64,000 nucleotides of DNA from Membranipora membranacea (GCA_914767715.1 OU612072.1:15934001-15998000); one strand, 5' to 3'. Counted from the stretch's first letter, positions 32,577 to 46,790 are shown. Notes: generated by a model from the letters alone, not told the origin. Translations and numbers: made by a program.

Positions 32577-35500
32577 CCAGTGAAGTACAAAGAGGGCTTT
32601 CCAAACAACTTAAATTAAGATAAGCACAATGAAAAATTAACTCATATTACTCTCAACACATATTCTTTCATTGAACCATCCCCTACCCCCCCCCCCCCCG
32701 GCCCCCAGTCTTATCGTTGAACAATCGATATTTTTTATTCTAACTTGATTTTCCCAAACATATGATAATTGATTAATATGTATTTCAGTGCCTGTACCCT
32801 GGTGTTTTGTTCTGCCTGTGAGCGTACATTTATTTTTAAGGTTGTATAATATTGTCTTCATTATTAAATCAGCACTTTTTTACTTATCTCATATTAGGTG
32901 GATGTATATCACCTCCACTGTGTATAGAGATTATAGAGGATCGAGTGTGTTTGATTGCATATTGGAGTTGCTTCCCCTTTTGTTGTAGTAAGATAATACC
33001 ATACAGTTCTGATAACATGAACAACTAACTATAGTTGTTATATTCAGCACAATTTATCTTTTTGCAAGTTAAGTCTAATAATATATCTACTGCTCGCATC
33101 ATGCGAGTGTAGAAATAAAGTTGCTGCATTCCGGCATGGATTTATTTTGATACATTTTGTCCACATACACATACTACATCCTGATGAAGGGCGGGGAGAT
33201 ATAAGCTGCTTTAAGGGCAGGAAAAAGGAATAATGAAAAGGGAAAGGCGGAGTCCATGTACTTGGACAATTACTACTTCAACTCTCCAAGATTGATCATT
33301 TTAGTAAGTCATAGATTTTCTGCTCTGCAAACTTCATCAAAATGGATTCATTATTTCCACAGGAGGACTTCCCTGCACATGTAGTTTCCTTCACCTTGTG
33401 TTTCTGATCATTTAAAGATGTAGATATCAAAGATTCATTGATTTTTTGTCAAGGATTCAGCTGTTTTCTTCTTGGATTTTCTCAGCACACATGGTGGTGG
33501 CAATTTTGGTTCTTTTTGCTTCTCTTTCAGGTGTGTTTTGTGAGTCCTTCCGATTGTTAAGGATCTAAAACACTATCTTAGATCGTTTTGAAAAAAATGT
33601 GATCAATTTTTTTTCAATTTTAAAGAAAATATCAATTTTATTTCTTGTATTTGAGTCCTCAACTGTTCTGATCTCATTTTTTGAGGTAGGCTGTCCACCT
33701 ACAATATTTGAGACATTATTTCTTCAACAACTTGTCCAATGACTTTGTGCAAGTCACAATCCTTGTTGATCTCAACCGAGGTTTTATCAAGGAGGAATAG
33801 AAACAGGAGCTGACTGACTGTTTTTTCAATAATGTAGTTTTATACAATTACATTATTGAAATTATGGCTCTCATGAGGGCCTGATACTCACAGTGCAGAG
33901 ATGATCGCCGCCCAAATTTGATCGCTAGCTGATAGGTTCCACAATAATTGTATATCAAGGCTTACAGGTTAACAATTTGTATTCCTTGTCTCATTCCTAA
34001 CACTGCTGTTGCTAGTATATTAAAGATTATCATAAGAATGAATTGATGATTGTCTCCTCTGATTATAACAGTTGTAACTGCAATTGCTGATTTTTAGAAA
34101 CCAAGCCGCTGATTATGTTGTGGCGGCATGCAGGCCGGTTTATCGCTGAGAGTATGTTTCTATTGTATATTTTAGCAGCCGTATTTCCAATATAATTGCG
34201 AAACTGTATTATTATAAAGATACATTATAACAATTGGATGGGCTACAAAAAGACCAACCAGGTAATCGTAAACAACAAATTCAAGTTGTCAACATCAAAA
34301 ATGCAACAACGAACAAGGGACAATATAACAAAACTAAGTAAAAAAGTGCTCACGTACCTCAGTGCTTCATTAAGCTGTCTAAATATCAGGATGTACAGTT
34401 ATCAATAGTTGGTAGTTCAGTAATACCAATTTGGCATTCTTGCTAATCTGCGTAATGAGAAGGTTTCCTCTCACCAACCGAACCCGCACTGATTAGCAGT
34501 GCCACACATTATACAAAAGACCCAATACAAATAAAGCTACCCACTGTCAGAACATTGCAACTGATAGAAAATTGCAGCAAGCTAGCTAGCATTCCAAGGC
34601 AATGAGCAAAGTATGCATGCACTGTCACACAGCGCAGCTACAACAGTATCAGATAAGTATTGCATAGTCACATCTCCGTGGTATTGAGGTAATAAAGCAA
34701 CACACATGCGATTGCAAATGGTCACAGTCGAAAGCCTGCAGGTATGCAATGCGCTGGATTGAAATATATTTCAAACACAGACAGAATTCTTTCCAATTTA
34801 TTTGTCCCTTGACTGTAGTAATTGGATATTTCGGTTCAAATCTTTGTTTAATGGCTGAGCATTTTATCTAGCATTTCAGATAAAGATGCAACTTACCTTT
34901 CCATTTATGAATGCACTCAAAGTTGTTGCGTTGAATTGTTACAGCTACAATACAAAATAGAACTATAGTCAAAGTGTAGCTTTCTCACTCCTCCCACGAC
35001 TAATGTGCCTACAATATTTGATAACTCACAAATAAGTGAGATAGGTGGGGACAGTTAGATGGAATGTGATAACAGCTCGCTATGATCTAATTTCCACCAG
35101 CAACTCCAAAGAAGATTAGTTCAATGGTTCTGTTTGGTGATTCAATAAAAATGACTCGGGAATAGCAATATGATCTTAAGGGAGTTGTCCCACACTTTGG
35201 TAAGAGGAGAAAACTGAACTTATGGTATAATAATGATGGATTATGGTTGTATGCAACATGAACCGTCATATCACCAAAAATTTCTGTGCAAAATATTTCT
35301 AATGTTTACACTCTTCTGATCAAAACATATTATGGGTACAGAGTAGTGGTGTGTGGTAAACAGCTACAGCCGCATAATATACTAACCTTATCACTACTGG
35401 CAGAATCTCACCGACTCAATTAATATGATGTGAGGAGTTTGTGACTATAGTGTATTGCCTCTTATATTGTACGATGAGCTTTGTTCATTATAAATGCAGT

Positions 35501-37124
35501 CCAGTGACAATATGAAACTAATATCGGGGTTAATTTTGAGATAGCAGGTTCTTTTCCCTTACCTATTCATCCTCTTATGACCATTTGGTCCATTATAAAT
35601 GTGGTCCTTTTACGACATCATACACAAAGCATGTCGTAATCCAACCCGAGAGGTATCTTCCTTGCTGTGAGGCATTCTTGTATTTGAGCAGTGACATCTT
35701 GGGATATGGGACTTTGGCCCAAATGTATTTAAGCCCACCCTGGTGTAATGTACAGCGTGGAATTTCGACACAATTGAGCTTGGTTCTTCAGTGGTATTGT
35801 CACCTGCATTATTGAGCCTGGTGTTTGCTGTTGCATTATGCTCTCATTTACTCTCTATGCACTAGAACATGTTTGTTTCCTCCGTGGTGGCGGAGTGATA
35901 TAAGAGACTATATATATATCTATAGTCTCTGGTGATATTGCAAATGTTGGGAATCGAGGCCACCTGATACATAGCTTATTAAATATCCCTCCGCATCAAC
36001 AGAGGGACAACCTTGTACTAGTGATACAATCTGTAAGGAAATAGGACACAAGAAATACTCACAGCTAACCTATTTGCTGTATACTATTAAGCCATGGACA
36101 GATGATACAATAGCTCATGCCTCTGAAAAAAAGATAATAATAATTTCCCGTAGTTTCCTTCCAGTAATAAGCAACAAGCAATAGACTGAGAACTAGTAAC
36201 AAGCATGGAGCAATGACCCCTAGGCTCTATGTATTTTTTAATGGCAAAGGGATTCAGCAACGATCAAATCCTCCCTGACCTGCTTGCACACTTGTTCAGT
36301 CCCTCTTATAATGATAGAATTATTTGTTACAGCGTGACAGTTTATTAAGAATTATTATAGTGCCATCCAGATATAAAAGGGATTAAAAGAATTGAGATAT
36401 TTACAGTGTTATTCTAAAAATGTCACCAAGTTTTGATTGTGCCATTGTGTATGTTACAAAACAACTTAAAACAGATATAACTTGATAGGCTGTGACGTGA
36501 GGCAGTATGGTATGTACATGGCACATCTATCATGTTCCTATTAGCTGTGGTTAATGTGCAAGGTTTATTTTTGTAAACCTATGTCATAAACAAAACTATG
36601 AATATATTTATATAAATAAAAACTTTTACATGAAACCAAGAAAACTGTCCGAATTTACTTCTTACTGCACTATTTTTACTGTGAGTCATTGTGCACCCTG
36701 AGATAATCGCATATAATATAATTTGAGGGCACTAGCTTAATTATTGCCTACTCAAATATCAAAACCTACAGCAGTTTACAATAGGTAAACGAAATGACCA
36801 ATTACATAAAACCAGATAAAGTTAGGCCTACGCTGCATTTGCAATCAGATTTGTCAGCTCCCTCTATACTTGTATATCATTGTGACTTCAGTAGGCATAT
36901 GATATACTATGCACATGTGTATCTTAGATAGATATAGTCCTTAATCATGTAGCTACAAAACTCATTTGGTGGGACCACTCTCAATAAAGTCACTTTCATC
37001 AGGAAGGGTGGGGGTTGGATTCTACTAGTCAGCGTCCATAGAGTGTTTATATATGACTTATTCTTAGCCTCATGTTTGATGTAATCCTGATATCCATGAT
37101 GTGCTTTTATGTCTATATTATGAC
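32577..37124. other. Long stretch without a convincing gene
   Basis: Only short ORFs, none with a recognisable domain or consistent splice partners. One possible minus-strand exon lies at about 34897-34944 (acceptor ttgtag, donor AAAG|gtaagt, open frame VTIQRNNFECIHKWK), but no neighbouring exons could be chained to it. A C/G homopolymer near 32687-32700 and a small hairpin (agagactatatatatatcta, 35899-35926) are present. The part next to 37125 is probably 3' UTR of the following minus-strand gene. Confidence 0.4.
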
Positions 37125-40100
37125 TTATGCCTCTGGAATGACAACATCTACAACTGCCTGCTGCTCGTCAGCTATATGCGCCTCAACCTAAAATATATAA
37201 GTAAAAATAACAGTTTCCATTGTTAGCAGCAGTAGTCATTGATGGTTAACATCGTTGACGGAATATCAAGACAGGCTAAATCCGTCACCGGGGCCGTCGG
37301 GCGGGGGCAAAGTCTGGGGGCTCAGACTAACTAATTCCCAGCCCGACCAAATACCAATTCATAATTGATTCATCAAGCGGTCCTACTGCATCAATACGAG
37401 CCTTTCACAACTTGCAGGACGATGCCCTATTAAGTCCAAGGGGTCGAATACAACATTATTTCAACCCCATCTGGCTCAAATCAGGGTTAAGTGACCGCCT
37501 TTAATAGGTACATCAATGAATACATTATTTATATTCAAAACACCTATGTTACATATGGCTTCAGGGGATGCCTGTTTTCATCAAACATGTACCCAGCTTT
37601 AACACAACTTTTACACATCCTCAATGGAATCAATTACTAACAGGTTTTATAAAGTTTCTCTGACAATGAAAATAATGTGTAGTTACATGATATTTACTGA
37701 GTTACAATAATAATTTCAGTGTTCAGCTACAAAGTGATGCAGTCTCGACTGAAGATGGAAAGTATTCTCAGAGGAAGTTAGGTTGGTTTAAATTGTTTTC
37801 GTCTTTGTCCGAAGACTGAGAAATAGAGTTGCCTTAAGGGCATAGCCGCCATATTTGGCGCCAAGATGTTCTCAGTTTGTAGGCAGGTCAAAGCACACCT
37901 GGGGCACGGTGCCCAGTAGTCAGAAGACTGCAGCAGGACCAGAATCAAACTAAGAACCTCCAACACTTGCATGCTTGAGGTCAGGCGCTCTAACCGACTG
38001 TGCTAATAGTTAAGAAACTCTCTGGAGCAAAATGCTGATATCAGACATAACAGTGAGTATCAGTCATAGCTGAATGTTACACTGATAGCCACAACGGCTC
38101 AGGTCCACAATTGAAAAATCATGAGAGGACGATTCTTCAAGGTTTCTCTCCACTACGTACCTCAGTGAAAACATGAGGTGGTGTTTTCTCTTCTGGTCCA
38201 GGTGTTTCGAAAGTCATATAGTTGAGCAATCTGTTAGTAATTGTAGTCTGTGTTACAATGGGGGCACTGATACCCAATGATCGCCCTCTGCCAAAATAAT
38301 TTTCGCCAACTACCTCCAACTCGAAAACTATTGCGTTCAAAGTCCACTTTGCGGGCTCCAGGGTCTACAAAGATAGTTAAATGTATGATTGTTCGCTAGC
38401 ATTCTAAGTAAGCTTGAAAAGAAGATGATGTTTTGTAATTGTAACAATGCGATGCTTTTAATCTAAAACATGAAAAACACAGGCCGCGGGCCGACATCCT
38501 CGAGTTCATTGGCAGTCCAGTGTTACAAAGAACAGGTCATCATCTGATCACTCAATGTGTGTACATGTGTAGAAAGTGTGTGAACAACTTAGGATCTTTC
38601 CCAGATTAATGAAAATATGAGACAAAAGGAAGTTATTCGAGCCCTAAGATTGCAGAAGAAAGAAGATCCGGCTCATTTTTTTGCATTTTCCTGCCATCTG
38701 CATCCAACCCATTGAAAATAATTTCCTAAAAAAAACCTATTTCGAAACCAACCACAATCTAGTTATATAATCAAAATCCTGGGAATTTCATCTGATGTAT
38801 GATATGGGATGACTGATAACTCATTCCAGGATAAGTTGATGGTGCTAGATCTCGGCTGGGTGTGCCAGATTGTGAAATAAAATATACATTTATTATTGTG
38901 GCATCCCAATTAAAACAGTGACCAGCTAAACTTGGTGTAATAATGTTGCAGGTGCCCTGAAGATCCTGGAATTTGCCAGCTTGTCAACCGATTTGGCAGT
39001 TGGGCGATTTGGCAGTTGGGCGCACTTATTTTTGGCTTAGGCCCAGTTAGAAAATGGGACCGCTGAGTATTATTTTTAATTGACAACGAATGGCTTATTT
39101 TGAGAATATCTTATTACATTCTAAGAAAATTGTAGTTGCTGAAGAACCATTTCCGCACAGCATAAAAGTCGAAATGAGATTAATTCTGGAGTATGACCTC
39201 TAAGTTGTAAACCAATTATAATTTTCCTCATTTTTTGCTAGTAATTACACACTAACTCATTATTCTGATTATCAGCAAGAGCAGCAGCATTATATTCTAA
39301 TAATGCGAACAAGCCCTGCTGTTTCTCACTTGCTTTGCACTGAGCTGCCCCATTTTCTTATGTTTTATTAAACTGTGACTTCTTGAGATTAATTAATCAT
39401 ATTGTACCAAAGTGTAGACTTAGAGTTACCCGCCCATATAGCCTTAGCATCATAGTAATACCTGATATCTTATGACGATCCACTCTGGGGGTGGACTTGC
39501 CATCCCGCAGTCATCAACAGCTTCCCTTACGTGGATCCTGAGCCATGCAAATACTAGGTTAGTCTGGAAGGGATAGTGCTTGGGCTCTCCTGTCACAGGG
39601 TCTGGGACTTCTATTCCTTCAGGGTCAGTGACGAACAACTGGAAGCCACCATCTACCACTTCATGTCCTACAAAATCAAATTTAAGGTATCTTAATAGAG
39701 AGCCAGTGATGCTTGGATGACAAGAGCAAAATTCATGTAGCAGATTTATAACCTTTTCAACCACCCCCCTCCCCCAAACCAAAGAAAGCAAATTCAACGG
39801 AAGAAACTTGTACTCAAACCTAAGCCTCTGCATCTGCACGGATGTACATAACATACTGAGATGATGGCGGATAACAAATTGCCCTAAGGAATCGGTTTTC
39901 GTGCTTTGTTTTCAGGTCACATGACTTGTCTCGGCATAACGCTATTTTGTACCTGCGAGAGTGAGGTTGATATAATTTAGCTTGTGAAATTAATCTACAA
40001 ACTTAGTTTTCATTCATTTAATACAAGCAACTTGTCCTTGCCTGAAAACTCTTTTATTTTTATAGCTGCTTAGGGGATTATAATAAAATTTTAATAACCA

Positions 40101-43100
40101 ACAAAAAAGAGCGAAATAATTATATTTCTGACTCATGTGCCGCTGCTGGCGTCTAATTCTTTGATGGGTTGATCCCAACAATATTCGTTTCAAGTCTGGC
40201 TGTCGAAGTCACAAAAGAAAATCCACAAATAGCATCAGTTACTTTGACTCCGCTAATACCAACAGCGACCTTTGGGTCATGAAAATTTTCCCTCTTTTGA
40301 AAAAATAACATCAGGTGTTAAAACCACAAGTTAAAGTTTATGATTATAATGGCAACTATATCATTAAGATTTGCATCCTTTTGGCGGAGAAGCAGCAAAA
40401 ATAGCGCTACAATACACACACATTTTGATCTTTTGGCAAAACATTTACTGTGAGAGAAAGTTTATTGACGTCCTTGGCATCGCATCGGTTGTGATTTTAT
40501 TAGTGATTTTGGCTGTGATCGCTGTCTGTTAATTTGTTAATTACTCTGATTTAGTTTGGATCACGCTGCCAGTGTGTGGAAGGAATATTCAAGTCATAAC
40601 AATAACAAACGCTGCCGTACATGTTGCCACAACCTACGTCGGTCGCTGCCTGTTGTGCATTCTAAATTATGTAACAACACTCGTTACACATTTTAGTTGG
40701 CTGCTGATATTCATAAAATCCTGTGCGAAGTTATTTACATAAAACACTTCTCAGAGATCAGACAAGCAAACAAACTGTAAAATTAATCAGAAATAGAGTG
40801 TTTTTAAATTCAGAGATCAGTCGAAACTGATTCAGCTCAATACCAAATATATGATCACCAGATAAACCTGTTTATGTGAGATATGGATTTCTAATTAAAC
40901 ATTATGAGAAATGTCAGCTTCTTCAATTTGGCACGATTTAGAGCCAATGAACTCTTTGATCTTTTTAGGATTTCCTACCCACTCGCATCCCGCCCACAGA
41001 TGGCTGACTTTGTGTGAAAAACATTGATCAACTGAAATTAAACAAACTGCCATTATTGCTGGCAATGAATCCAGTGAAAAGTCTTATCTTGTCCCAGTAT
41101 CGTAAAAAAATTGTAGAAACTGCATATATGGCATAGCACAAGGGACCGATTGCTTTCACTAAACAAAAGAAAAACAGTGAGAGATCTGCAAGAAATTATC
41201 AAGAATTATCAAATTTTGTGTCTTATGAATTTGATAAACTGCTGCATTCTTATATCAGGGACAAAATTAGCTCAATAACGCACCTTCAGGTGGGGTGTGA
41301 CAGGGAGTGTTCATCACATAGGCTCTCTCGTTAACATCAGGGTGGATCTGATACTTTATCACCATCCCTTTCTGGTCTGCCTCCAGCTCTTCACCATCGA
41401 TACCAAATCTCTGCATCCAAAACTCCAAAGCATCCTGTAGCAGATAATTGAAAACTAATACTTGATTATGAAAATTACGAGAATCTTATGAAGCCAAACG
41501 ATTGCAAGATATTTAAAGCAAGCACTAGGCTAGCTTTGATACAGATACCAGTTTTTACCAACTTATCATCTTTGTATATTCAAAGCTATTCAAAGTGAAG
41601 CATTCATGATTGCAACCCCCTCCATCTATGTATGATTAAAACATTAACCGACCCCTAACCCTTCATTTAGTTGGTGCCATCCCCTATATTGGCCTTGAAT
41701 GATTGATAAGGCAATATCTAGAAGTTTAATTGTATTCATTAATAGCAAAATAATAGCTATGCACTAGAACTCTTCCTTGTGCTTGAAGATGGTACCACTT
41801 TTTACCTGATAGTATGGTTATTTGTGGCTGGTTTTTGCGGCTGACCTGAGTTACATGGTTTGAAGCTGACCAGATATTAAAGAAGATAATGCCACAAACA
41901 TTGATATTTATTTGCAGGATCAACAACCGCATACACGTGTTCAGGGTGGGTTCAAAAAACATGAAAAATAAACATGGGCAATTATTATGATTGGCTGGGT
42001 TCATTGTTGAAGTATCTTGCATAAAAATTAATATTGGACCCAACAAAAACAGGCAAACGACACTGCGTATTGCATTGTATGTATAACAAGCTTTTTGAAT
42101 CAGTTGGGAAACAGGCTGGCTTCTCCTGTCAAGAGAATAGTGGTTGTACCTTCTCGTTTTGATCTTAATTTTGATCAGAATTGTAATGACAGTGAACACT
42201 GCACAAAAAGCCGCTACCCTAACCAACAATGCAAAAAAAAAGAGAAAAGCAAATAATCTAAATTTGACATGATAGGTATCCGTATTTCGGGATAGCTAAT
42301 GTGAGGGCTCTGATTGGTCGGCAGTAACCAATCAGATTGCCAGTTTGAGTTTTGAGTTTGAGAAGTATACATGACCTCTGCGATGATATTGACTTAGGCT
42401 GGTAATTTATCGGTCACACCAAATTTCCAAAACACATTTTGACTGAACTAGTGAGTTTTCCGAATACGGGTTCAGATCTTCCAAAAGTGTGGTCTTTAAT
42501 GAGTCAAATATTCGCCGTTCACACTTCTTGGTAAAACAGAGCGCTTCAAAAAATTAAACGCTTACGTCAGAGTTGCTCCCCTCACATTAGGAGTTCCAGA
42601 ATTCATAGAATCTTATTATTATTATCCTATTATGTTTTATTATTGTTACGATTGGGAATCTTTGAATTACTGCCTATGATGAAATTTCTGTTTTGTTTGT
42701 TTTTTCATTTCTTGCAAGCGCATTCACTCATTTTCTCATCAATCGCTCTCCATATGCCAATCAAACTGATTTGATATTTTTTTGCATAAAATAATTCTTC
42801 GATAAAACGTAGTGTGGTTAAATCGCTATAAGGTGATATGAGGGTAACATACAGTATTTGTCTTATCAAGTCCAAACCCTGTCAAAAACATTAGTATGTC
42901 TATGTTACTTACCGACTTTCGATGTTCAATCATGTCTTCACCCCATTGCAGGTGCTGAGATAGAAATTCATGGCCGTCCAGAGCGTTGTTAGCGAAAGGG
43001 TTTGGGCCTTCTGCCACCGGTACAGACCCGTTTCCAAACATAAATATGTGTGAGTGTAGATGTGCCGGCGCCATTGGATTAAAGTTAAAGTCAATGTCTA

Positions 43101-43158
43101 CTTGTGCGACCACTGCACAGGCGCATATTAAAGGCAGTACTAGCACTGAGTTAAGCAT
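37125..43158 (-). CDS. Secreted protein of unknown family, 289 residues
   Basis: Five coding exons with consistent phases: 42913-43158, 41284-41434, 39462-39667, 38161-38364, 37125-37187. The ATG at 43158 opens a classical signal peptide (MLNSVLVLPLICACAVVAQ), so the product should be secreted or luminal. The mature part has a His-rich start (PAHLHSHIFMFGNGSV), DALEFWMQRFGIDGEELEAD, a pair of Cys (MNTPCHTPPE and VDDCGMASPPP) that may form one disulfide, a GFQLFVTDPEG...FQTNLVFAWLRIHV block that looks beta-rich, and an acidic C-terminus ending VVIPEA. It has no membrane span or GPI signal. I do not recognise the family. The balanced phases and conserved-looking splice sites support a real gene. 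One intron carries a SINE (37801-38008). Confidence 0.75.
37801..38008 (-). repeat. tRNA-derived SINE, family A, copy 1
   Basis: About 75 percent similar by eye to 44970-45178: gtccgaagactgagaaa, ccttaagggc, ctcagtttgtaggcaggtc, and gcgctctaacc at the tRNA-like end. The internal promoter boxes are more decayed here than in copy 2. It lies in the last intron of the secreted-protein gene, in the same orientation as the gene. Confidence 0.75.
42296..42590. mobile_element. Possible short MITE with CTAATGTGAGGG termini
   Basis: CTAATGTGAGGG at the left and its complement at the right enclose 295 bp without coding potential. A second inverted pair (ctgattggt...accaatcag) lies just inside the left end. 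No clear target duplication, so the call is weak. It lies in the first coding intron of the secreted-protein gene. Confidence 0.35.
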
Positions 43159-43857
43159 ACTGTCTGTAGTGTCTTGGGTTTTCTGTAATAAGCGTTCTCC
43201 AAAATTTAGAAATAGATTTTTCTACAAGTAAGAGAAATATATATATCAGCAGAGCTGCCCAAGAAACTGAGACAAAGGACGTATTGTTGCATAAGTTTGC
43301 ATGTTGTATGTATTGAGGATTTATGTATATGTTGAGTTACATTTATACATTATTAACAGCATATGTAACAATGGCACAGGAGACAATGATTAATACAAAA
43401 CTAGCATACAACAGATTTTTAAAAATAGTTTTAAAGTGAGCTTTTGAATTAGATGTTGTGGTTTCAATTAGAAATTATATAAGCACCTATGAGAAAACAA
43501 GGCATGCAGTTTTGGATAACTATCCGTGTGTCCACAGCTGACAAAAGCATCCCTCTCTTCTGATCAAAAGTTTCAAAGGAAATTAATCCATCTTACTTCC
43601 AGTTGATCCGGTAAACAAAAAACTTCGCAAACAGGAGATAAAATTAAACCTCCACTCTACCGGTGCAAAGCAATCTTAAACAGCACAGGAACAGTTAAGT
43701 CAAGCTATAAATGGCTATTCTTTAAGCAATGTTATCAAAATTACATAGTAAACTAGTGTACTGATCCTATACGTACCTCCTTCTAACCTTGTGGAGACTT
43801 AAGTTGTAAGAAAGCTCTGTTGTCTGTTGACACTTGACGCATTGACTTTGTTCTGAG
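43159..43857 (-). other. 5' UTR and probable 5' UTR intron of the secreted-protein gene
   Basis: A donor-like GGAG|GTACGT (minus strand, near 43781) and acceptors near 43222 (ttctcttacttgtag) and 43185 (attacag) suggest a non-coding first exon at about 43782-43857 joined to the coding exon. No other gene is visible here. Confidence 0.45.
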
Positions 43858-43880
43858 TAACATGTGCTGCCTGTAACAGC

Positions 43881-43887
43881 TTTTATA
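43881..43887 (-). promoter_or_regulatory. TATA box of the secreted-protein gene
   Basis: TATAAAA on the minus strand in the context CAGTATAAAAGC, with a putative untranslated first exon and a good donor about 100 bases downstream. Position and orientation fit a start site near 43857. Confidence 0.5.
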
Positions 43888-44969
43888 CTGTGGGCGCATG
43901 AGATTTAACTGCGGTTATATAAACATTCAACTCTTCTCATCAATTAGTTTACAGGTCATCGCTTCTTTTAGTATAGAGGTCATAAGTTCATCACTAATAT
44001 CGAGTCATTATAAAGGATGATTTTGTGCGCAAAGGACACTAACATTGATTGTTATCATTACACTTTTTGCTAGAAATAATTATGCAACATTCAATGAGCA
44101 TTCAGCCTTTGATAAGGGTTGAATATCTGAGGAACTGGCTCTTCGTCAACAAGCATAGATTTGTAGTGCCGGGAACCACACACAGTTTTCATCTTCAGAT
44201 GGAGATTATTGCATATTTCATTGACCAGTTATCCATGCATTCTGTCACGCATGCCCATTGGTTGTTTACTGCAAAGGAAGTCTCTTGTTTCTACTTAAAC
44301 AACGATGAAGCTCAGCATTTTTGATTTGTGGCCATATCATGAAATGGCTGATAACAAACCAATACATTGATCCTGCGATCTCGTTGTAGAGTTGACAAAA
44401 TGTGCAATTGTACAACAGCTGCTTTACTGTGCTGACTTCCTATTTTGGAAGGAGAACTTGTCAGGGCAGCTACAAATCAGATTTTGCACCGTTCTGGCTT
44501 CATACAACACTCCTGTTCTCGGAGGTTTCCTAATATTGAATGTAACGACATCCTTGCATAGTCATTATTATATTATGCACTTTATATTTAGTCATGCGGC
44601 AGCTTGAACATAACTGGGAAATCGAAATAAAGATGCATGTTGTAGATGGTCGGGCAAGACCTCCCGCTTATGAAGGGCTTTCCACTTCATCAGATGCTAG
44701 GAGAAAGTAAGCTACCAGATTAGGCATGGAACTACCGTTCATATGAATGAAAAAATACAAGTCGCGGGAGGCTCAAAATCGCTGGAAATTCGTCGTTTTG
44801 CGGGGCTAAAATCATCTCATAACCGTTTATTTTTTCACATCCATATTCATCATAACCTTGTGTTAAATGTCTGATTCTAATGTCTAATGTCTGATGTCAA
44901 ATTCTGCACCACTGACCCGCTTTCTTCTGTCGGAACTTGGCGTTAAATGTGGGTTAAAATCGCAAGTTT
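43888..44969. other. No gene seen
   Basis: Contains ORFs of up to 91 codons on the plus strand (44049-44324) with no recognisable motif and no splice partners. Treated as intergenic. Confidence 0.35.
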
Positions 44970-45178
44970 GTCTCTGTCCGAAGACTGAGAAAGACATGCG
45001 CCTTAAGGGCGCGGCCGCCATTTTCAGCGCCAAGTATTTCTCAGTTTGTAGGCAGGTCGGAGCACACCCAGGGCGTCAATTGAGCCCAGTAGTCAATAGA
45101 CTGCAGCGGGGTTCGAACCCGAGACCTCCAACAATTTGACGTAAGAGGGCAGGCGCTCTAACCAGCCGAGCTACCTTC
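44970..45178 (-). repeat. tRNA-derived SINE, family A, copy 2
   Basis: The minus strand begins GGTAGCTCGGCTGGTTAGAG (A box) and carries GGTTCGAACCC (B box) about 50 bases later, the RNA polymerase III promoter of tRNA genes. The body then continues for about 130 bases in common with copy 1. The tRNA-like part cannot fold into a proper anticodon arm and has a long body attached, so it is a SINE and not a tRNA gene. Confidence 0.85.
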
Positions 45179-46667
45179 TACTTCTTATTTCAGGTTTAGG
45201 TGACTATTGGCAGAAATCGTATTCTGTACCGTCATCCTTGCTGATAAATATCAACCCCTGCAAACACAACACAGTAATCTAAAACTGAAATTTTTCCTAT
45301 GGATTTTCAACAATGAATCTCAAACAAAACCCGTCAGCACCTTGCAACGTTGCAGAAATGATTTTTCTTTAAATTTTATGAGGACTGAACATAAAATTTT
45401 GTCAACCTTTTAGTAAATAATAAATGAGTTGTTCTTTAAACATTAATAGAACTTACAATGCGAAAATACCGTCAGATAAATTATGTCCACTGTTTTATTG
45501 AAGTGAGCTGGTGCCAGGCTAATATTTTGACAGGACCTAGGAAAGATTTATGAAACGAAACACCACAAACCAGTCAGGAAGGACGCTGAGAATTTTAATC
45601 AATTTACGTACAATTGAAAAGCGAAAGAAATGCATAAAGTAAAACCGCTTAACGGCAGTACAACTTTTCAAGCAGGATTTTTGATAATTCATCTTATAGA
45701 TCACTGCATTATCAAGAAAGCTAAATAATTGCTTTAAAGTGCATCGGCGATTTGATTTTTGCACTCTTAGCGTGTGAATTGACCTCAAGTCTTAAATAAA
45801 CGGCGAAAGTTTAAATGAATAAACAGCTTTTCATAAAAAAAATCAGTCACGCCACCTGAGCATGGTCTGATTAAGCTATCCCTACCATGACAGAGTGTAT
45901 GATCCCATCCTCACTTTCCAATGTTTACTTCTAAAAATAAATAAAACAAGCTGGCTAGCAAAGTCACTTTTTAAAGCTTCACATCCTTTAACAAAACACA
46001 GCTGCAGACAACATAAACCAAAGCTCAAAGGAGTGAATTCGTTTTTTTTGTAGGAACTAGCACTATTTTCCCAAAGTCTGTATTAATATTTTGCAATCTT
46101 AAACTTCAAAATTTTGCCAAATCCAGGCTGAGAGTTGGATGGCATGGTGTGATCATTTGTTGGTTGGGGGTTGCAGTGTTAACATTGCAAAATCTCAACA
46201 AGTCAACAAAGCACTTGCTCCGTAGTTAGCTGGCAGGTTGTGGCAGGTTGTTTGCTCAGCTGTCACTATTGGTGCACTCTCCCTCTCGATGGAAAAACCA
46301 GTTTGAGGCTTGTCAGGCTATGTTTGTGATCTCTGAGAGTAAGAATTGGCAAACTTGCTAATGATGACTTATTATGTAATCTCTAAAATAAACGTTGATC
46401 TATTCAAAATTCATTATTTCAATCAGGGATGCTTTTGTACGAGGTTTGTTTGGTTGATGCACAAAAATCGGTTTGCACAACAGAGCAGAGGGCATCTTGA
46501 GGTGTGTGAGAAAACAATTATCAGGCTCATAGAGCAAGAGCACTCGTCACTAAACTCACGTTCATTTTCAGTAATACATAGTGTCGCTAACCTGTGATAC
46601 CTTGTGAGAAACCTTGTTGTAACTTGGTCTTTTTTCTATATCAGTTCGGGTCTATGGACTGTATACT
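45179..46667. other. No gene seen
   Basis: AT-rich, with short ORFs in both directions and no domain or matching splice signals. The cagctgtcac...ggcaggttgtggcaggttg stretch near 46230-46265 has a short direct repeat. Confidence 0.35.
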
Positions 46668-46790
46668 GGCACAGGAGCATTTGAGGTCTGATGCCCTTCC
46701 TGAAACCCCCCTGATCTGCTGGGAATCGAACGTGGAGCCTCTTGATTGACTGACCATACCTTACTCATTGCACCGCCGCCACTCGACACT
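46668..46790 (-). repeat. tRNA-derived SINE-like element, family C
   Basis: On the minus strand GTGGCGGCGGTGCAATGAG resembles an A box region and CACGTTCGATTCCCAGC contains a B box about 45 bases later. A body of at least 70 bases follows. It is not similar to families A or B beyond the promoter boxes. Confidence 0.55.

Noticed and set aside
34897-34944. Candidate 48-base minus-strand exon with good splice sites
   Set aside because: No adjacent exon could be chained, so it is mentioned only as a possibility in the long gap.
41726-42229. 167-codon minus-strand ORF with hydrophobic stretches
   Set aside because: It lies within an intron of the secreted-protein gene, lacks phase-compatible splice sites and has the composition of AT-rich non-coding DNA.
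45105-45176. Possible tRNA gene on the minus strand
   Set aside because: A and B boxes are good, but the anticodon arm does not pair and a shared SINE body follows, so it was called a SINE. The same reasoning applies to 46668-46790, 49325-49465 and 60850-61030.
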